The notes: generated from the sequence alone by a model not told the origin. A DNA stretch of 64,000 nt from JBALVT01 sp965262875 (GCA_965262875.1 CBDHGD010000003.1:1-64000), one strand, 5' to 3'. Shown: positions 1-9,452, counted from the stretch's first letter. Translations and numbers: made by a program.

Positions 1-332
1 TCAGTAATATTTCCTGACGTTGCGGAAAAATACCCGCGCGCCCAAAATCGACGGCCCCAATAGCGTTTACGCAGTTCCGGGAACTCTCGCTGTATTTTGT
101 GCGATGATTTACCCTTTATATGCTGCATTACTTTTGCCAGCGCCAAATGTGGCGGTACACATAAAAACATGTGGATGTGATCTGTTGACAGGACGCCTTT
201 TTCCACATGCACACCGAGTTGCCGACATGTTTGCAGGATAATTTCACGTATCCGCACGCGCATATCTCCTCGTAAAATTGGGTAACGGTATTTTGTTGTC
301 CAAACAACGTGATATCGGTGATAAAATTTGCT
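1..332 (-). pseudogene. IS200/IS605-type TnpA transposase fragment, cut by window edge
   Basis: On the minus strand an open frame reads FYHRYHVVWTTKYRY, then STDHIHMF, then RKRYWGRRFWARGYF. These are the hallmark blocks of Y1 (HUH) IS200 transposases, and the intact copy at 18913-19329 has the same blocks (FYHRYHIVWTTKYRY, SSDHVHMF, KKRYWGCHFWGRGYF). The HxH pair (HIH) of the HUH site is present. The frame has no start codon: the usual first dozen residues are missing and the frame begins almost directly at a terminal hairpin. The 3' end, including the catalytic tyrosine, lies beyond the window. It is read as a 5'-deleted relic. Confidence 0.8.
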
Positions 333-339
333 AAAGCTG

Positions 340-356
340 ACCAGCTGGAAGCTGGT
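340..356. repeat. IS200-type terminal hairpin
   Basis: Two perfect 6-base arms (ACCAGC and GCTGGT) are separated by a 5-base loop just upstream of the transposase relic. This is the position and form of the left-end hairpin that IS200/IS605 transposases bind. Confidence 0.55.
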
Positions 357-468
357 GGTTTCACACCATTTTATGGAAAATGAACTGAACGGTGACCCCT
401 ACGCGGTCGCGTAGCCCGAAGATGACGCGGCCGAGATCGGTTGTAACCCAACAATAGGGCGAATATCG

Positions 469-2298
469 TCAGATTTCGAAACTACCGCCAGCGGCGTATC
501 CGGCCTCAAAGGCAGCATTGTCCGAGGTGTACCGCGACGCCTTTTGAGCCCGGAAGTCCATGCCCATTCGTGTCAACTCATCGTCGATCCGTGCGGATTT
601 CAATTCAATGAGATCGCGTCCGGATGTTTTAACGGCGCTTTGCTGACGCACGCTTTTTATCTCGTGAAGGCGGTGGATAATACGTCGGGCCAATCCAACA
701 TCAAAGGCATGTGCCGCGCGGCGTTTTCTGCCACGATCCAGGATTTGATACTCCTGCGTGCTTTGGAAATGTCCCATCTCTTCTTCAAAGGTCCGCTCAA
801 TGAAGCGATAAAGGGATGCCGCAGCACGGCTATCCTGTATCAATCCAAAAAAGACGATCTCGTGGATGCCATCCGGGGTTTTCTGAAACCATGTCTTGCA
901 GTCACAGAACACCCCGATGCTGGAGATAGTATCATGCACAGGAAGACTGCGTTTGCGTCCCGTGTCGAGGACTTCGGCAACCATTTCATGCGAGACCAAG
1001 TCGGCTTCCTGCAGCGCCTGGCCATATCGATCCATCAACCCCGCCAGTTTTTGGGCCGCGGCATAAGCCTCTTCCTCGCAGAAACCATGGTCAGTCGTGC
1101 GCACTTCCAGCGCCGCAATCCGGGCCAGAACCCGGGCAATCTCGGGATTGTCTGATTGCCGACGACGGGGCTGCGCGGCCTCGACCTCTCCAAACAATGT
1201 ATCAAGCAGGCCAAGGGCCTCGCCTGGCAGATGTCGGGCCGTAATTCCAGCCCGGATGGCCCCGCGAATTTGGGACTTTGTGGCCGCACGATCATGAAGC
1301 CCAACCTCGGCGCGGCTCATCAGAGTATCAATCAGGATTTTTGCAGCATCGCGGCAGGCGTCAGCGACAGCCCTCATTTGGCATGTTTGCGCTACAAACA
1401 AATGGGCCAAACACTGAATTACTGTGTTGGTGGATGCATAAAACCGCATGAAATCCTGGGCTTGCTGTGTTGGGGGGTGCTGCAACCAGCTCAGGATTTG
1501 GGCATCAAAAGGATCGTGAGGATCAAGATGCACTTGTGTCGGCCTCACCGCGACCGGGCCTGATCTTGCAGGGTTTGAATTGAGACCGTCATCCGCAAGA
1601 AGATCGTTGAGAGCAGTTGGATCGAGATACCCGCCAAGCCTGGTCTCGAGAATGGCCGGAAGCCTGGCGCGAATATACCTGCGGCTGATCTTCTGCCAGA
1701 CTTTCTCACTGAGCCGCGTTCCCGCTGGACCAGCAGCAAGCAGGGCGTCAAGATATTCCTGTAAACCGCCCTCAATCAGCATGATTGGAATGGCTGCCAC
1801 GACCGCGTTGGTTTGGGGCATATCGACGACGCGGACGGCGGCGATTTCAGCCAACCCAAGAGGAATATATCTCGGGGCGTACACCCGGATATGCTGTCCC
1901 CCAAACCGATCATGTATCACCACGTGCCCCGCTTCCTGAGCGTCTTTCTCAACTACAGGGCCGACGATCCAGTAGGCCGTATGCAGGTGACACACAGCTT
2001 CCCGGACTGCGACGGTGAGGTCAGAACGCCGTAAGAAGCGATCAAACGCGGATTTTCCCGACACGCCGGTGTCAAACAAAACCGCGTCACTCACGGCGAG
2101 CCCCAACAAAATGATGTAGATGTCCAGCGACTCGTCGTGCGCAGGCAGTAAATCTCGCGGGCACCGCCATCGACGTGCAAGTTTATCGAACCTGGCCCCG
2201 GGAATTTGTTTCGCAACTTCTAGATGCGCCTGTATCAAGGTTTCTCTAAACTCTTCGAGCGCGCGCGTATCAATCAATACTTTCGTGCCGTCTGTCAT
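469..2298 (-). CDS. DUF2786-type protein, 609 aa
   Basis: A long intact gene of unknown biochemical role. The C-terminal part (about residues 385-600) resembles DUF2786 with its companion downstream domain: an IARVLARIAALE block, an AAQKLAGLMDRYG block, then a conserved C-terminal region ending in an AFEAGYAAG stretch. Such proteins are common on phages and plasmids. The N-terminal 380 residues were not recognised. The start ATG is supported by a GGAGAGG ribosome site seven bases upstream. The gene is transcribed away from repC and ends about 140 bp from the IS200 relic. The domain call rests on pattern memory; function is unknown. Confidence 0.7.
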   Translation of the reverse strand: MTDGTKVLIDTRALEEFRETLIQAHLEVAKQIPGARFDKLARRWRCPRDLLPAHDESLDIYIILLGLAVSDAVLFDTGVSGKSAFDRFLRRSDLTVAVREAVCHLHTAYWIVGPVVEKDAQEAGHVVIHDRFGGQHIRVYAPRYIPLGLAEIAAVRVVDMPQTNAVVAAIPIMLIEGGLQEYLDALLAAGPAGTRLSEKVWQKISRRYIRARLPAILETRLGGYLDPTALNDLLADDGLNSNPARSGPVAVRPTQVHLDPHDPFDAQILSWLQHPPTQQAQDFMRFYASTNTVIQCLAHLFVAQTCQMRAVADACRDAAKILIDTLMSRAEVGLHDRAATKSQIRGAIRAGITARHLPGEALGLLDTLFGEVEAAQPRRRQSDNPEIARVLARIAALEVRTTDHGFCEEEAYAAAQKLAGLMDRYGQALQEADLVSHEMVAEVLDTGRKRSLPVHDTISSIGVFCDCKTWFQKTPDGIHEIVFFGLIQDSRAAASLYRFIERTFEEEMGHFQSTQEYQILDRGRKRRAAHAFDVGLARRIIHRLHEIKSVRQQSAVKTSGRDLIELKSARIDDELTRMGMDFRAQKASRYTSDNAAFEAGYAAGGSFEI

Positions 2299-2938
2299 TT
2301 TGCCCTCTCCTGTCGCGCCACCTTATAGTGCGCCATGGATTTTTGGTGAAGACCGTTGTTGATCTTTTGTGGCATCAAGATATTCCACATGTAGATACAC
2401 AACGTGCTGGGGAGTCGGAGCATTCAGGACCCCTTGACGGGATACTTGCTACCTCTCTTTATTACAGAAAACCGCACATTCTACAATAGCCAAATGTTTT
2501 TGACAAAACATCATGGCAAGAAAAAACCTTGACAGAAAAAATCCTGCACCACGGCGGGTGGCGCAAAGCGCAGCTGCTTACAGCATCGTCGCGCGCGCCT
2601 CCGGTCAGAATATACCTGCAAAGTTGAACCTATGCTTGAGAAACGCACAAGATGTGGGTATGACTCTCCCTAAAGAATCCAGATAAAGGGAGGCAGAGCA
2701 GTAGAAACCCCGCAATAAACCACTTAAAACCGAAAAACCGCGCAGAGATTGCACGGCATTAAGGTTATGGTCAGGCTTTAAAACTAAATCACACCTGTTT
2801 TTTAGCCTGACCTGACCCGCTTTTCAAGTCAAAAGTGACCTTTTGGCAATGAAATTCTGTGTGCCTGCGATTTTTGCGCCTCAATCGCGGCGTGATGCCC
2901 AATGAAAAGCATCACAAAAACAGAAATGAGGGACAGCA
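2299..2938. other. 640-bp intergenic region between the divergent DUF2786 and repC genes
   Basis: No gene is seen. It must hold divergent promoters: a TTGACA-like box lies near 2529-2534, but no confident -10 partner was fixed. AT-rich tracts and short inverted repeats are present (for example CTCCCT near 2663 against AGGGAG near 2686, and the larger one at 2770-2811). It may contain repC control sequences. Confidence 0.4.
2770..2811. promoter_or_regulatory. Inverted repeat upstream of repC
   Basis: GTCAGGCT and AGCCTGAC form 8-bp perfect arms around a T-rich centre, about 130 bp before the repC start. The T6 run beside the second arm makes a terminator or attenuator possible. RepC-type replicons are often controlled by a counter-transcribed RNA that includes such a hairpin; that role here is inference. 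Confidence 0.35.
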
Positions 2939-4225
2939 ATGTCACACAGATTACAGGCCCTGCGCAACCCGCAGGACAACCATACACAGGGATCACCACC
3001 ACAGGATCCACAGCCCAGGTATCCAGTCTTGCCCGACAGTATGCAGCGCGGTGCGCTGGAAGGGCTGCTGCTCGATGTCAGCAAACATATCGGTATGTCC
3101 GACAGCCTGCTGAAATCCTTACTCACGATGTTGCGCGCAACCCGGCCGTCCGACTGGACCGACCCGACACGCGAGCCGGTCTGCTTTACCATGCAGAGCA
3201 ATATTGCCTATCTGGTTGGCAAGGACGCCCGCTCGGTGCGCCGCGACGAGGCGGCTCTGGAGCTGCACTTCGGGTTTATCCGCAAGGATGTGGCCGGCAA
3301 CGGCAGCCGCTGCCGCTTCAGGATGCACGGGGATAGCGAGTTCAGGCAGGGCCTGTCGTTCACGCCGTTGATTGAAGCGGTGCCGGACTTGCTGGCTTTA
3401 CGGGCACAATTAGACACGGACCGGCAGCAGGTGGTGCGGCTGAAGCGCATGTGCAGTGCCTTGCGCCGTAACGTGAAGAACAGCCTTATGGCCCTGCAAC
3501 CGCGTTTCCCGGACAATACAGCCCTCAAAGCCATTGCCGCGCAGTATCTTGACTGGCCGCGCCGGTACGCGGCGTTTAAAACACTGGACGCGCTTGAAGA
3601 TCACCACAAGGCGGTGTTAATGACCTCCGAAGCGATCGATGATCTCACCCGAATGTTGACAAATATGTCCGCTCCAGCGGACACCGGAGTCCGCCGATAT
3701 ATACAAGATACAACTCAAGATCACTCTGTAATCTGTAATGCGAGCATGGATAAGTTGGCTGACGGCACGCCGTCAGAAGATAATTCGTTAGCAGCTACGC
3801 CTGACGGCTCCGCTGATTGTTTAGAAAATAAGTGTGGCGGGGCTGAGGTCGGGGTCAACAGTGAATTTATCGAAAAACTGAACCCGCACCGGTTGTTTGC
3901 CTTGAGTTCTGAGGAGATGCGGCTTTATATCCGGCAGCACCAGGGGCAAAGACCATCGCCTGCGGCGATGGATTTTATTCTGGCGGCGATCGACCGGTTG
4001 CCGGAGTTGGGGATTAACCGCTCGGCTTATGATGCGGCGGTGGGGCAAATGGGTGATATGGCCACAGCGCTTTGTATTCTGGTGATTGACCGCAACCGGT
4101 TTCACCCGGAAACCCCGATCCAGAACCCCGGCGGGGTGCTGCGCGCGATGACCGCACGGCATAAAGCCGGAAAACTCAATCTGGTGGGGAGTTTGATTGG
4201 CTTGACCCGGAGGATGAAAACGTGA
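2939..4225 (+). CDS. repC: RepC-type plasmid replication initiator
   Basis: Replication initiator of the alphaproteobacterial RepC family, expected to bind and open an origin inside its own gene. The N-terminal half has the winged-helix layout of RepC (SNIAYLVGKDARSVRRDEAALEL, around residues 83-105). The extreme C-terminus carries the typical NPGGVLRAMTARHKAG block followed by a short hydrophobic helix. Length 428 aa is normal. A GAGGGA ribosome site supports the ATG. The middle of the gene (about 3690-3830) is visibly AT-rich compared with its flanks, which is where RepC plasmids keep oriV. No repA or repB precedes it; a separate ParA system lies 40 kb away. Neighbours downstream are small unknown genes. 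Confidence 0.8.
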   Translation: MSHRLQALRNPQDNHTQGSPPQDPQPRYPVLPDSMQRGALEGLLLDVSKHIGMSDSLLKSLLTMLRATRPSDWTDPTREPVCFTMQSNIAYLVGKDARSVRRDEAALELHFGFIRKDVAGNGSRCRFRMHGDSEFRQGLSFTPLIEAVPDLLALRAQLDTDRQQVVRLKRMCSALRRNVKNSLMALQPRFPDNTALKAIAAQYLDWPRRYAAFKTLDALEDHHKAVLMTSEAIDDLTRMLTNMSAPADTGVRRYIQDTTQDHSVICNASMDKLADGTPSEDNSLAATPDGSADCLENKCGGAEVGVNSEFIEKLNPHRLFALSSEEMRLYIRQHQGQRPSPAAMDFILAAIDRLPELGINRSAYDAAVGQMGDMATALCILVIDRNRFHPETPIQNPGGVLRAMTARHKAGKLNLVGSLIGLTRRMKT

Positions 4226-4319
4226 GGATGGGGGCATTGGCGTTAAAAACGGGGTGTGCCTTTCCCTGTAAGCCCGGTTTCGGCCGCCGCACGGCCAGTC
4301 GCAATGGGGGGTGGCAGAT

Positions 4320-5009
4320 ATGACAGGTTCAGACCGGAAATCAAAAAAGACAGGTGATGTCTTGACACCGCTGCAACAGTGGCAGCGCATGGCCATGGCG
4401 GAAAATAAACGCGCGGCGCGCGGCTGGCTGGGGCTGGAGAACGATAAGCCCGTGTCACTGCGCGAGATCACAGTTGTGGTCGCACCCGGGCCCGGGGTTT
4501 CGCCGGAGGCCAAGGCATTCAGAAAGCATATGCAGCGGTTGTATCTGGACGGGTGTGACCCTGCTGCAATTGCAGCGCAGCTCGCCTGTCCCGCAGCCCT
4601 GGTCAGGACGAATTTACGGGGTCTCGATACTGTAAAACCCTTACCGCCACGCACCAAAGCATTACGGATGCGTATCCAGCGGCTGCATCTGGACGGGTTT
4701 GCCCCTGATGAAATTGTAGCAGGGCTGGCGTGTACCGAAGCACATGTCTGGAAATATTTGCGGGATCTCTATCAGGAAGGGCGGAACAGACTGTCGGATG
4801 ATTATCGACAGATGCGCGTGGCGCGTATATATGCGCTGAAACAGCAGGGTCTGGCCTTGCAGGAGATTGCCGAACGGATGGGTGTCAACAAAGTGCTCTT
4901 GAACAAGGATATGCGTGAAAGGCCGCAAAAACCGGCCGGCGCGGCATCCAGGCGCGAAAATGGGGTGTGCCCTGCCCTGCCACATGTGGGCTGGCGGCGA
5001 AATCGATGA
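4320..5009 (+). CDS. Protein with repeated helix-turn-helix units, function unknown
   Basis: About 229 aa. Three successive units of roughly 45 residues look alike: each has an RxxRLxLDG-like helix, an IAAQLAC/EIVAGLACT-like turn, and a segment ending in LRDL. The last ends in a canonical HTH (ALQEIAERMGVNKVLLNKDM). This suggests an array of sigma-70-region-4-like or Sin/Psi-type DNA-binding helices, so a DNA-binding regulator is plausible. An upstream GTG at 4311 is possible, but the ATG at 4320 is better spaced from a GGGGGG ribosome site. It lies 94 bp after repC and may be co-transcribed with it. No named family was recognised. Confidence 0.6.
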   Translation: MTGSDRKSKKTGDVLTPLQQWQRMAMAENKRAARGWLGLENDKPVSLREITVVVAPGPGVSPEAKAFRKHMQRLYLDGCDPAAIAAQLACPAALVRTNLRGLDTVKPLPPRTKALRMRIQRLHLDGFAPDEIVAGLACTEAHVWKYLRDLYQEGRNRLSDDYRQMRVARIYALKQQGLALQEIAERMGVNKVLLNKDMRERPQKPAGAASRRENGVCPALPHVGWRRNR

Positions 5010-5024
5010 AAGGAAAAAACAACG

Positions 5025-5366
5025 ATGACACACAGAAAACTTAAAAAGCCCATGAACAACACTTTCCCCCCTGCCAGGGGTAAACAGCTCACGGGGTTTT
5101 ATGCGGCACTGGTCCGGCATTGCGAGGCGGAAATCAGACAAATGCGCTCAGCGTTCCAGATGGAGCTGGGCCGTCTTAAAAATCCTGGTGCACAGGCGGC
5201 CTACCGGGGAAACCACACTGTAGACACCTGTTGGCAGGCTTTGGCCACGGATGATTTTATCCGTGTGGTGCGGGATCTGTCCGATCTCTGTGGCAGACAA
5301 ATAGGCGCGGTGCCCCTGTTGCTGGAGAATAGGATTCCACCCCCGAAACAAAGGAGATGCCGATGA
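5025..5366 (+). CDS. Hypothetical protein, 113 aa
   Basis: Not recognised. It follows the HTH-repeat gene by 15 bp with a GAAAGGA ribosome site and overlaps the next start by four bases (ATGA), so the three genes look like an operon. The middle is helical and charged (VRHCEAEIRQMRSAFQMEL); the C-terminus is basic. No domain is visible. Confidence 0.5.
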   Translation: MTHRKLKKPMNNTFPPARGKQLTGFYAALVRHCEAEIRQMRSAFQMELGRLKNPGAQAAYRGNHTVDTCWQALATDDFIRVVRDLSDLCGRQIGAVPLLLENRIPPPKQRRCR

Positions 5367-5523
5367 CTAACCCCCTATCCAAGGCGACCCCACGCGACCC
5401 GTTTTTCAAACCGCTCTCGGCCAAAGTGATGCCAAAACGGTTTGAAGCACATTGCCTTATATTGAATCCCAATTCACTGCCTCTACGAACGCGAATTGGG
5501 ATGATGGCAATTGTAATAAAAAG

Positions 5524-7047
5524 GTAACTGCCCAGATACCCTAAGGAATAATTCTCTTGCCTGAGGAATCCCGATGTGATTCATTAAGATTATGATTTTT
5601 TCAAACGCACCCAAAGGTTATGTTTCCGTTGAGGCTTATGAAGAGCTGAAGCAGAAGAATGCACAAACGATAGCCCTGCTTGTGGCTCGCATTGAAGACC
5701 TTGAGCGTCGCCTCAGCTTGAACAGCAGCAACAGTAGCAAGCCGCCTTCAAGCGACGGCCTAAAGAAGCCCAAGGCTGAACCCAGAACCAAAAGTCTGCG
5801 GAGAAAATCCGGTAAAAAGTCAGGCGGGCAGAAAGGCCACAAGGGAAGCACCCTGTGCCAAACGGCAGATCCCGATCATGTTGAAGATCACTTTCCTTCT
5901 GTCTGCGGGCAATGTGGCACACCGCTGTCGCCATCAATGGCAGAGGATTACGCCGCACGACAGGTGTTTGACCTGCCCGAGCCACAACCCCTGGTGACAA
6001 CGGAACACAGGGCACATGTCTGCCTTTGCGGCCACTGTGGGGAAACAACCAGGGCGGCGTTTCCTCTGGAAGTAAAGGCACCCGTGCAGTACGGGCCACG
6101 CATCGCCGGAGTGGCAACATATCTCCAATGCGCCCTTTTCCTGCCGGAAGACAGACTGGCGCAAATAATGGCCGATTTGTTCAATGCCCCTTTGGTTCCT
6201 GCCACTGTGGCCGCCATGAACCGCAAAGCATCAGAGCGGCTCAAGGGGGTTGCTTCTCACCTGCAGGATGTGATCGCCCAACAGGTCCACGTCAAACATC
6301 TTGACGAGACGGGTTTCCGGATTACGGGGTGCCTGCAATGGCTTCACGTTGCCTGTACACCGCTTCTGGCTTTCTACCGGGTCAGCAGCAAACGCGGTAA
6401 TCTGTTATCCAATCTCACGGGCTGTATCGTGCATGATCATTGGCAGCCCTACTTCACGCTGGATGGTGTTACCCATGCGTTGTGCAATGCACACCATTTA
6501 CGGGAACTGCAAGCGTTGGTCGAAATCGAACAGGAAGATTGGGCTGGTCAGATGCAAAGGCTACTGCGGCGTGCGCACCATGTCACACAGGCCGCGCGGG
6601 ATAAGGGCGTGGCGGTTTCAACACCGCTTGTTGCGCTTATTAATCGGCGATACGACAGGATCATCACCGCTGCATTGGGTTTCCATGAGGAATTGCCTCC
6701 ACTCGTGCCGCCAAAACCCGGAAGACGGGGGCGCAAGAAGCGACGGACAGGACATAATCTGGCTTTACGATTGCGCGATCACAAGGAAGGCACCCTGCGC
6801 TTTCTGACAGATCCCGACGTGCCCTTCACAAACAACGAAGCTGAACGCGACCTGCGGATGATGAAACTACGTCAGAAAATATCGGGAGGGTTCAGGTCTG
6901 AACAAGGGGCAGAGGATTTTGCCACCCTGCGCAGCGTCATCACAACGGCGAGAAAACAAGGATGGAACATCATCGAAACACTGATGATGCCTGCCGATCA
7001 GATTATTGCAAAACTGAAATACGCTTAAAAACAACCTGGGCAGTTAC
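5524..7047 (+). mobile_element. IS66-family element, single-ORF type, with 8-bp target duplication
   Basis: 1524 bp. Both ends carry GTAACTGCCCAG as a 12-bp terminal inverted repeat (5524-5535 and 7036-7047). Direct repeats ATAAAAAG flank it exactly at 5516-5523 and 7048-7055; 8-bp duplications are characteristic of IS66. Only tnpC is present, without the tnpA/tnpB accessories, as in the ISBst12-like branch. Solo ends of the same element type occur at 35153 and at 42746-42768. Confidence 0.9.
5592..7028 (+). CDS. tnpC: IS66-family transposase (TnpC)
   Basis: 478 aa, full length for a single-ORF IS66 transposase. In order it shows an N-terminal coiled coil (EAYEELKQKNAQTIALL), a leucine/asparagine stretch with KPPSSD, a zinc-finger-like CGQC...CGHC region, and the DDE core: HLDETGF, IVHDHW and TNNEAERDLR. 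The C-terminal ISGGFRSEQGAEDFATLRS block is typical. It cuts and joins DNA at the element ends and looks intact. Confidence 0.9.
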   Translation: MIFSNAPKGYVSVEAYEELKQKNAQTIALLVARIEDLERRLSLNSSNSSKPPSSDGLKKPKAEPRTKSLRRKSGKKSGGQKGHKGSTLCQTADPDHVEDHFPSVCGQCGTPLSPSMAEDYAARQVFDLPEPQPLVTTEHRAHVCLCGHCGETTRAAFPLEVKAPVQYGPRIAGVATYLQCALFLPEDRLAQIMADLFNAPLVPATVAAMNRKASERLKGVASHLQDVIAQQVHVKHLDETGFRITGCLQWLHVACTPLLAFYRVSSKRGNLLSNLTGCIVHDHWQPYFTLDGVTHALCNAHHLRELQALVEIEQEDWAGQMQRLLRRAHHVTQAARDKGVAVSTPLVALINRRYDRIITAALGFHEELPPLVPPKPGRRGRKKRRTGHNLALRLRDHKEGTLRFLTDPDVPFTNNEAERDLRMMKLRQKISGGFRSEQGAEDFATLRSVITTARKQGWNIIETLMMPADQIIAKLKYA

Positions 7048-7150
7048 ATAAAAAGGCAAAATGCTCTATCGCCCCTGAAGGCAGAGAACCGTTGTCAGAA
7101 GAAGCCGTTGGCTGGCAGTTTCTCGGGTCAGTTGACCCTGCCAACCAGCG

Positions 7151-7165
7151 GGGCATTGCATGCCC
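7151..7165. repeat. Short palindromic repeat, copy A
   Basis: A 15-bp hairpin core of the form GGGCAT-nnn-ATGCCC, preceded by a cagtttctcggg block. Related copies lie at 49512, 51383, 53417, 53542 and 53595. Here the repeat supplies the last residues of the split small gene. Confidence 0.5.
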
Positions 7166-7170
7166 GATAA

Positions 7171-7453
7171 GCCGCTATCGTGAAACAGCGTAAAGAAGTT
7201 TCAGCGGCGTTTAGAGTGTATTGCGTTTTATTGAACTCATTCAATGAAATGAAATGCACAGCTTCATTGCATTTTAAGTGCTGCGTCTTCCATTTGCCCG
7301 GAAACCGATCAAAAGCAACACGCTCTAACCAGCGTTACCGAAAGAAGGCCAATGAAAGTTAAAATAACGATGACAAAGATGGAGTGGGTCCGCGCGCTCT
7401 GCTGGAGATAACATTATAGGCGCCGTGGCGCGATTTGAGGTAAGGCAGACAGA
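7171..7453. other. 283-bp intergenic region, no gene seen
   Basis: AT-rich in its centre with imperfect repeats of ATTCAATGAAATGAAATGCA type. It probably carries the promoter of the following Rpn-like gene; no clear promoter or terminator could be fixed. Confidence 0.4.
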
Positions 7454-8101
7454 ATGATGACTGAAAACGGGAAAATCAAACAACCGGCAAAGATGACCCA
7501 TGATTACCTGTTCCGGGTTCTTCTGGAAGACCCCGGGCGCGCGGCCACGCTGTTGCGGGAATACCTGCCACCGGCGTTGAGTGCGCGGATGATTGATGAA
7601 CCGCCCAAATTGCTGGATGGCACCTATGTGGATGAGAACAGCCGTATGACGCAAAGTGACCGGCTGTTCGAGGTCAGGTTGACCGATGGTCCGCCTGTCA
7701 TGATATACACTTTGGTTGAGCATAAGTCGGTGCCTGAATACAGCACGCCCTTGCAATTGCTGGGCTATTTGGTGCGCATCTGGACGCGCTACGCCGAGGG
7801 CAAAGCCGCGAAGCTGTCCGCTTTGCCTGTGATCGTGCCTCTCGTTTTTTACCACGGGCGCAAATCGTGGACAGTGCCGCAGACCTTTGGCGAGATGGTG
7901 CAGTCGGATGCGGATACAGCAGCCTTCGTGCCGTCGTTCCGCTATGATCTGCATGATCTGGGTGTTGGGCCGCACCAGAAACTGTCCAGCGATGCGCCGG
8001 TGCGGGCGGTTCTGACCGCCTTGCGCTATGTACAGCGCAATGATGAGGTGACCGTCGGGGTTCTGACGGCGCTGCTGCGCGATCTGCCGGACGGAACGGA
8101 C
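7454..8101 (+). pseudogene. Rpn/DUF4351 recombination-promoting nuclease, 5' part, split by an IS
   Basis: N-terminal part of an Rpn-type PD-(D/E)XK nuclease, often annotated as putative transposase. Blocks seen are HDYLFRVLLEDP (start of the fold), LEVR-type FEVRL, and VEHKSVPEYSTPLQLLGYL, which holds the E-x-K catalytic pair of the family. The frame runs to LLRDLPDGTD and is then replaced by the ISNCY-type element at 8102. The 3' part resumes at 9453. Rpn proteins cut DNA and can promote recombination; many lie on mobile DNA. Confidence 0.7.
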
Positions 8102-9452
8102 TGTCAAAAACATTTGGAGTTGTCCGGTTTATGTACCATGGCAGTTGTCCGCTTCTGTTTTCCACCCGTGGTTCGGCTGGTCGAAGCGGTTCACGCAGCC
8201 TGTTCTTTAACATCTTTAATCTCCGTTCCATCGGGTTCATACATGGCAAGCTTTCTGGGGCCATGGAACACCGCCAACTGGCCGTTTGGATATTCATGCA
8301 CCCGAACACGGGCTTTGACGTAGTGGTTCCGATGGCAATCTGCGGGTATCTGAAGACACCGGTTTTTGTAGCGAACGGTGTTGTCTTTTCCGACCACGCG
8401 TTCTTCCTGCACACATAGAACGTTGGCCAGATCGCCAGCAAACGGCACAAAGGCTGATCCATCACCGGATGGCTTGATTGCAAATTTTTCATTATGGCCT
8501 GGCAGATACTCTTCGATCAAAAACCGATTGGCTTCTTCCATCGTCGTAATGCCGTTTAAGCGCAGTTCTTGAGGCAATCGGTTTTGAAGCGTCCCGAACA
8601 TGCGTTCCGAGCGGCCGCGGGCCTCAGGCGAATAGGCCGGTATCAATTCAATGCCAAGCTGGGTTAAAGCCCGCCCAAATTGGGTCGGGTTGCTCTTGTC
8701 AACTTTGCCGCCAGCCTCAGGTGTGTGCCAGTAGTGGCTGCCTCTATCGGCATAGAGAGAACAGAATAAACCTTTTGAAACAATAACATCACTCACACCC
8801 GCAAAACTGCTCATCGTCCCTTCTTCATCAACAAAAAACGCCGAGTAGATATCGCTTGTCGCATCGTCCATCGTCACGATCAGATCCCACCATTTGCCCG
8901 GAACCCACTCATGGCTTGACCCGCCCCTCTCAGGCCATTTCATGGCCCTGCCGGGCAGCGCTTGATGCAACATCATCCCGGGAAGAGCGCGACGCTCGCG
9001 CTTGCGGCGATGGGCCCCACGCCGTGATGCTTTCGTCACTCTGCCACGTGCTTGCAGTGTCAGACGCACCCAATTATAGCTGTGATTGAAGTCATGCTCT
9101 GATACCAGTTTCTCGTGGAAATGCTTTGGGGTGAAATCCCAATATCGGGTATCAAACAGTGTCAGCATTTTACTCACCGTATCAACTGGAACACGGTTCT
9201 GGGGTACCCTGGCAAGACGGCGGTCAAACAGCCCGTCAGCACCTTCTGCCTCAAAGCGCTTACCGTATCGTCGAAAACTACGCTCCGACATCCCCAGAAG
9301 GCCCGCAGCCTCTCTCTGGCTCAATTTGCGCGCTTTGGTTTGGCCATAGTATTCTGAAAACTTCATTTGTCTTACTTCCTGTAATATTGCTGTCTGGTTC
9401 ATTTTGCTTCTCCTTGCGGAGAACCTTAAAACCGGACAGATGCAATGTTACA
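8102..9452 (-). mobile_element. ISNCY-type insertion sequence inside the Rpn gene
   Basis: About 1.35 kb. The two ends are related inverted sequences beginning TGT and sharing a TGTCCGGTTT block (near 8120 and, inverted, near 9431). An 18-bp identical block (tgccggacggaacggact) lies just outside the left end (8085-8102) and again at 9482-9499. This could be a decayed long target duplication or two similar gene copies recombined; the exact boundary is unresolved. Confidence 0.6.
8191..9402 (-). CDS. ISNCY-family DDE transposase
   Basis: 403 aa, intact. The N-terminus has an HTH (LSQREAAGLLGMSERSFRRY), followed by a second helical domain and an integrase-core (rve) fold with WWDLIVTMDDATSDIY for the first aspartate, SLYADRGSHYWHT for the second and SPEARGRSERMFGTLQ for the glutamate. 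The C-terminal region (RYKNRCLQIP) is typical of the ISNCY/IS481-like group. A GGAGAAGCAAA ribosome site precedes the ATG. Confidence 0.8.
   Translation of the reverse strand: MNQTAILQEVRQMKFSEYYGQTKARKLSQREAAGLLGMSERSFRRYGKRFEAEGADGLFDRRLARVPQNRVPVDTVSKMLTLFDTRYWDFTPKHFHEKLVSEHDFNHSYNWVRLTLQARGRVTKASRRGAHRRKRERRALPGMMLHQALPGRAMKWPERGGSSHEWVPGKWWDLIVTMDDATSDIYSAFFVDEEGTMSSFAGVSDVIVSKGLFCSLYADRGSHYWHTPEAGGKVDKSNPTQFGRALTQLGIELIPAYSPEARGRSERMFGTLQNRLPQELRLNGITTMEEANRFLIEEYLPGHNEKFAIKPSGDGSAFVPFAGDLANVLCVQEERVVGKDNTVRYKNRCLQIPADCHRNHYVKARVRVHEYPNGQLAVFHGPRKLAMYEPDGTEIKDVKEQAA

Larger units (their letters stand above)
5363..7170 (+). pseudogene. Small gene split by an IS66-type element
   Basis: The 5' part begins at 5363 after an AAAGGAG ribosome site and runs to 5523; the 3' part resumes at 7056. 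Removing the element and one 8-bp target copy (ATAAAAAG) rejoins the frame exactly and gives a protein of about 90 residues ending at 7170. Its last residues (about GSFSGQLTLPTSGALHAR) are encoded by one of the short palindromic repeats seen elsewhere in the window, so the natural C-terminus may already have been changed. Function unknown. Confidence 0.6.

Noticed and set aside
544..1155. 203-codon plus-strand open frame
   Set aside because: Lies antisense to the DUF2786-type gene, has no ribosome site and no recognisable domain; a shadow of the real gene.
2902..3336. Overlapping frame starting before repC, possible leader peptide
   Set aside because: It continues far into repC with no domain, and the repC start has its own good ribosome site.
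3821..4657. 278-codon minus-strand open frame
   Set aside because: Antisense to repC and the HTH-repeat gene; composition is typical of reverse-strand GC-rich shadow frames.
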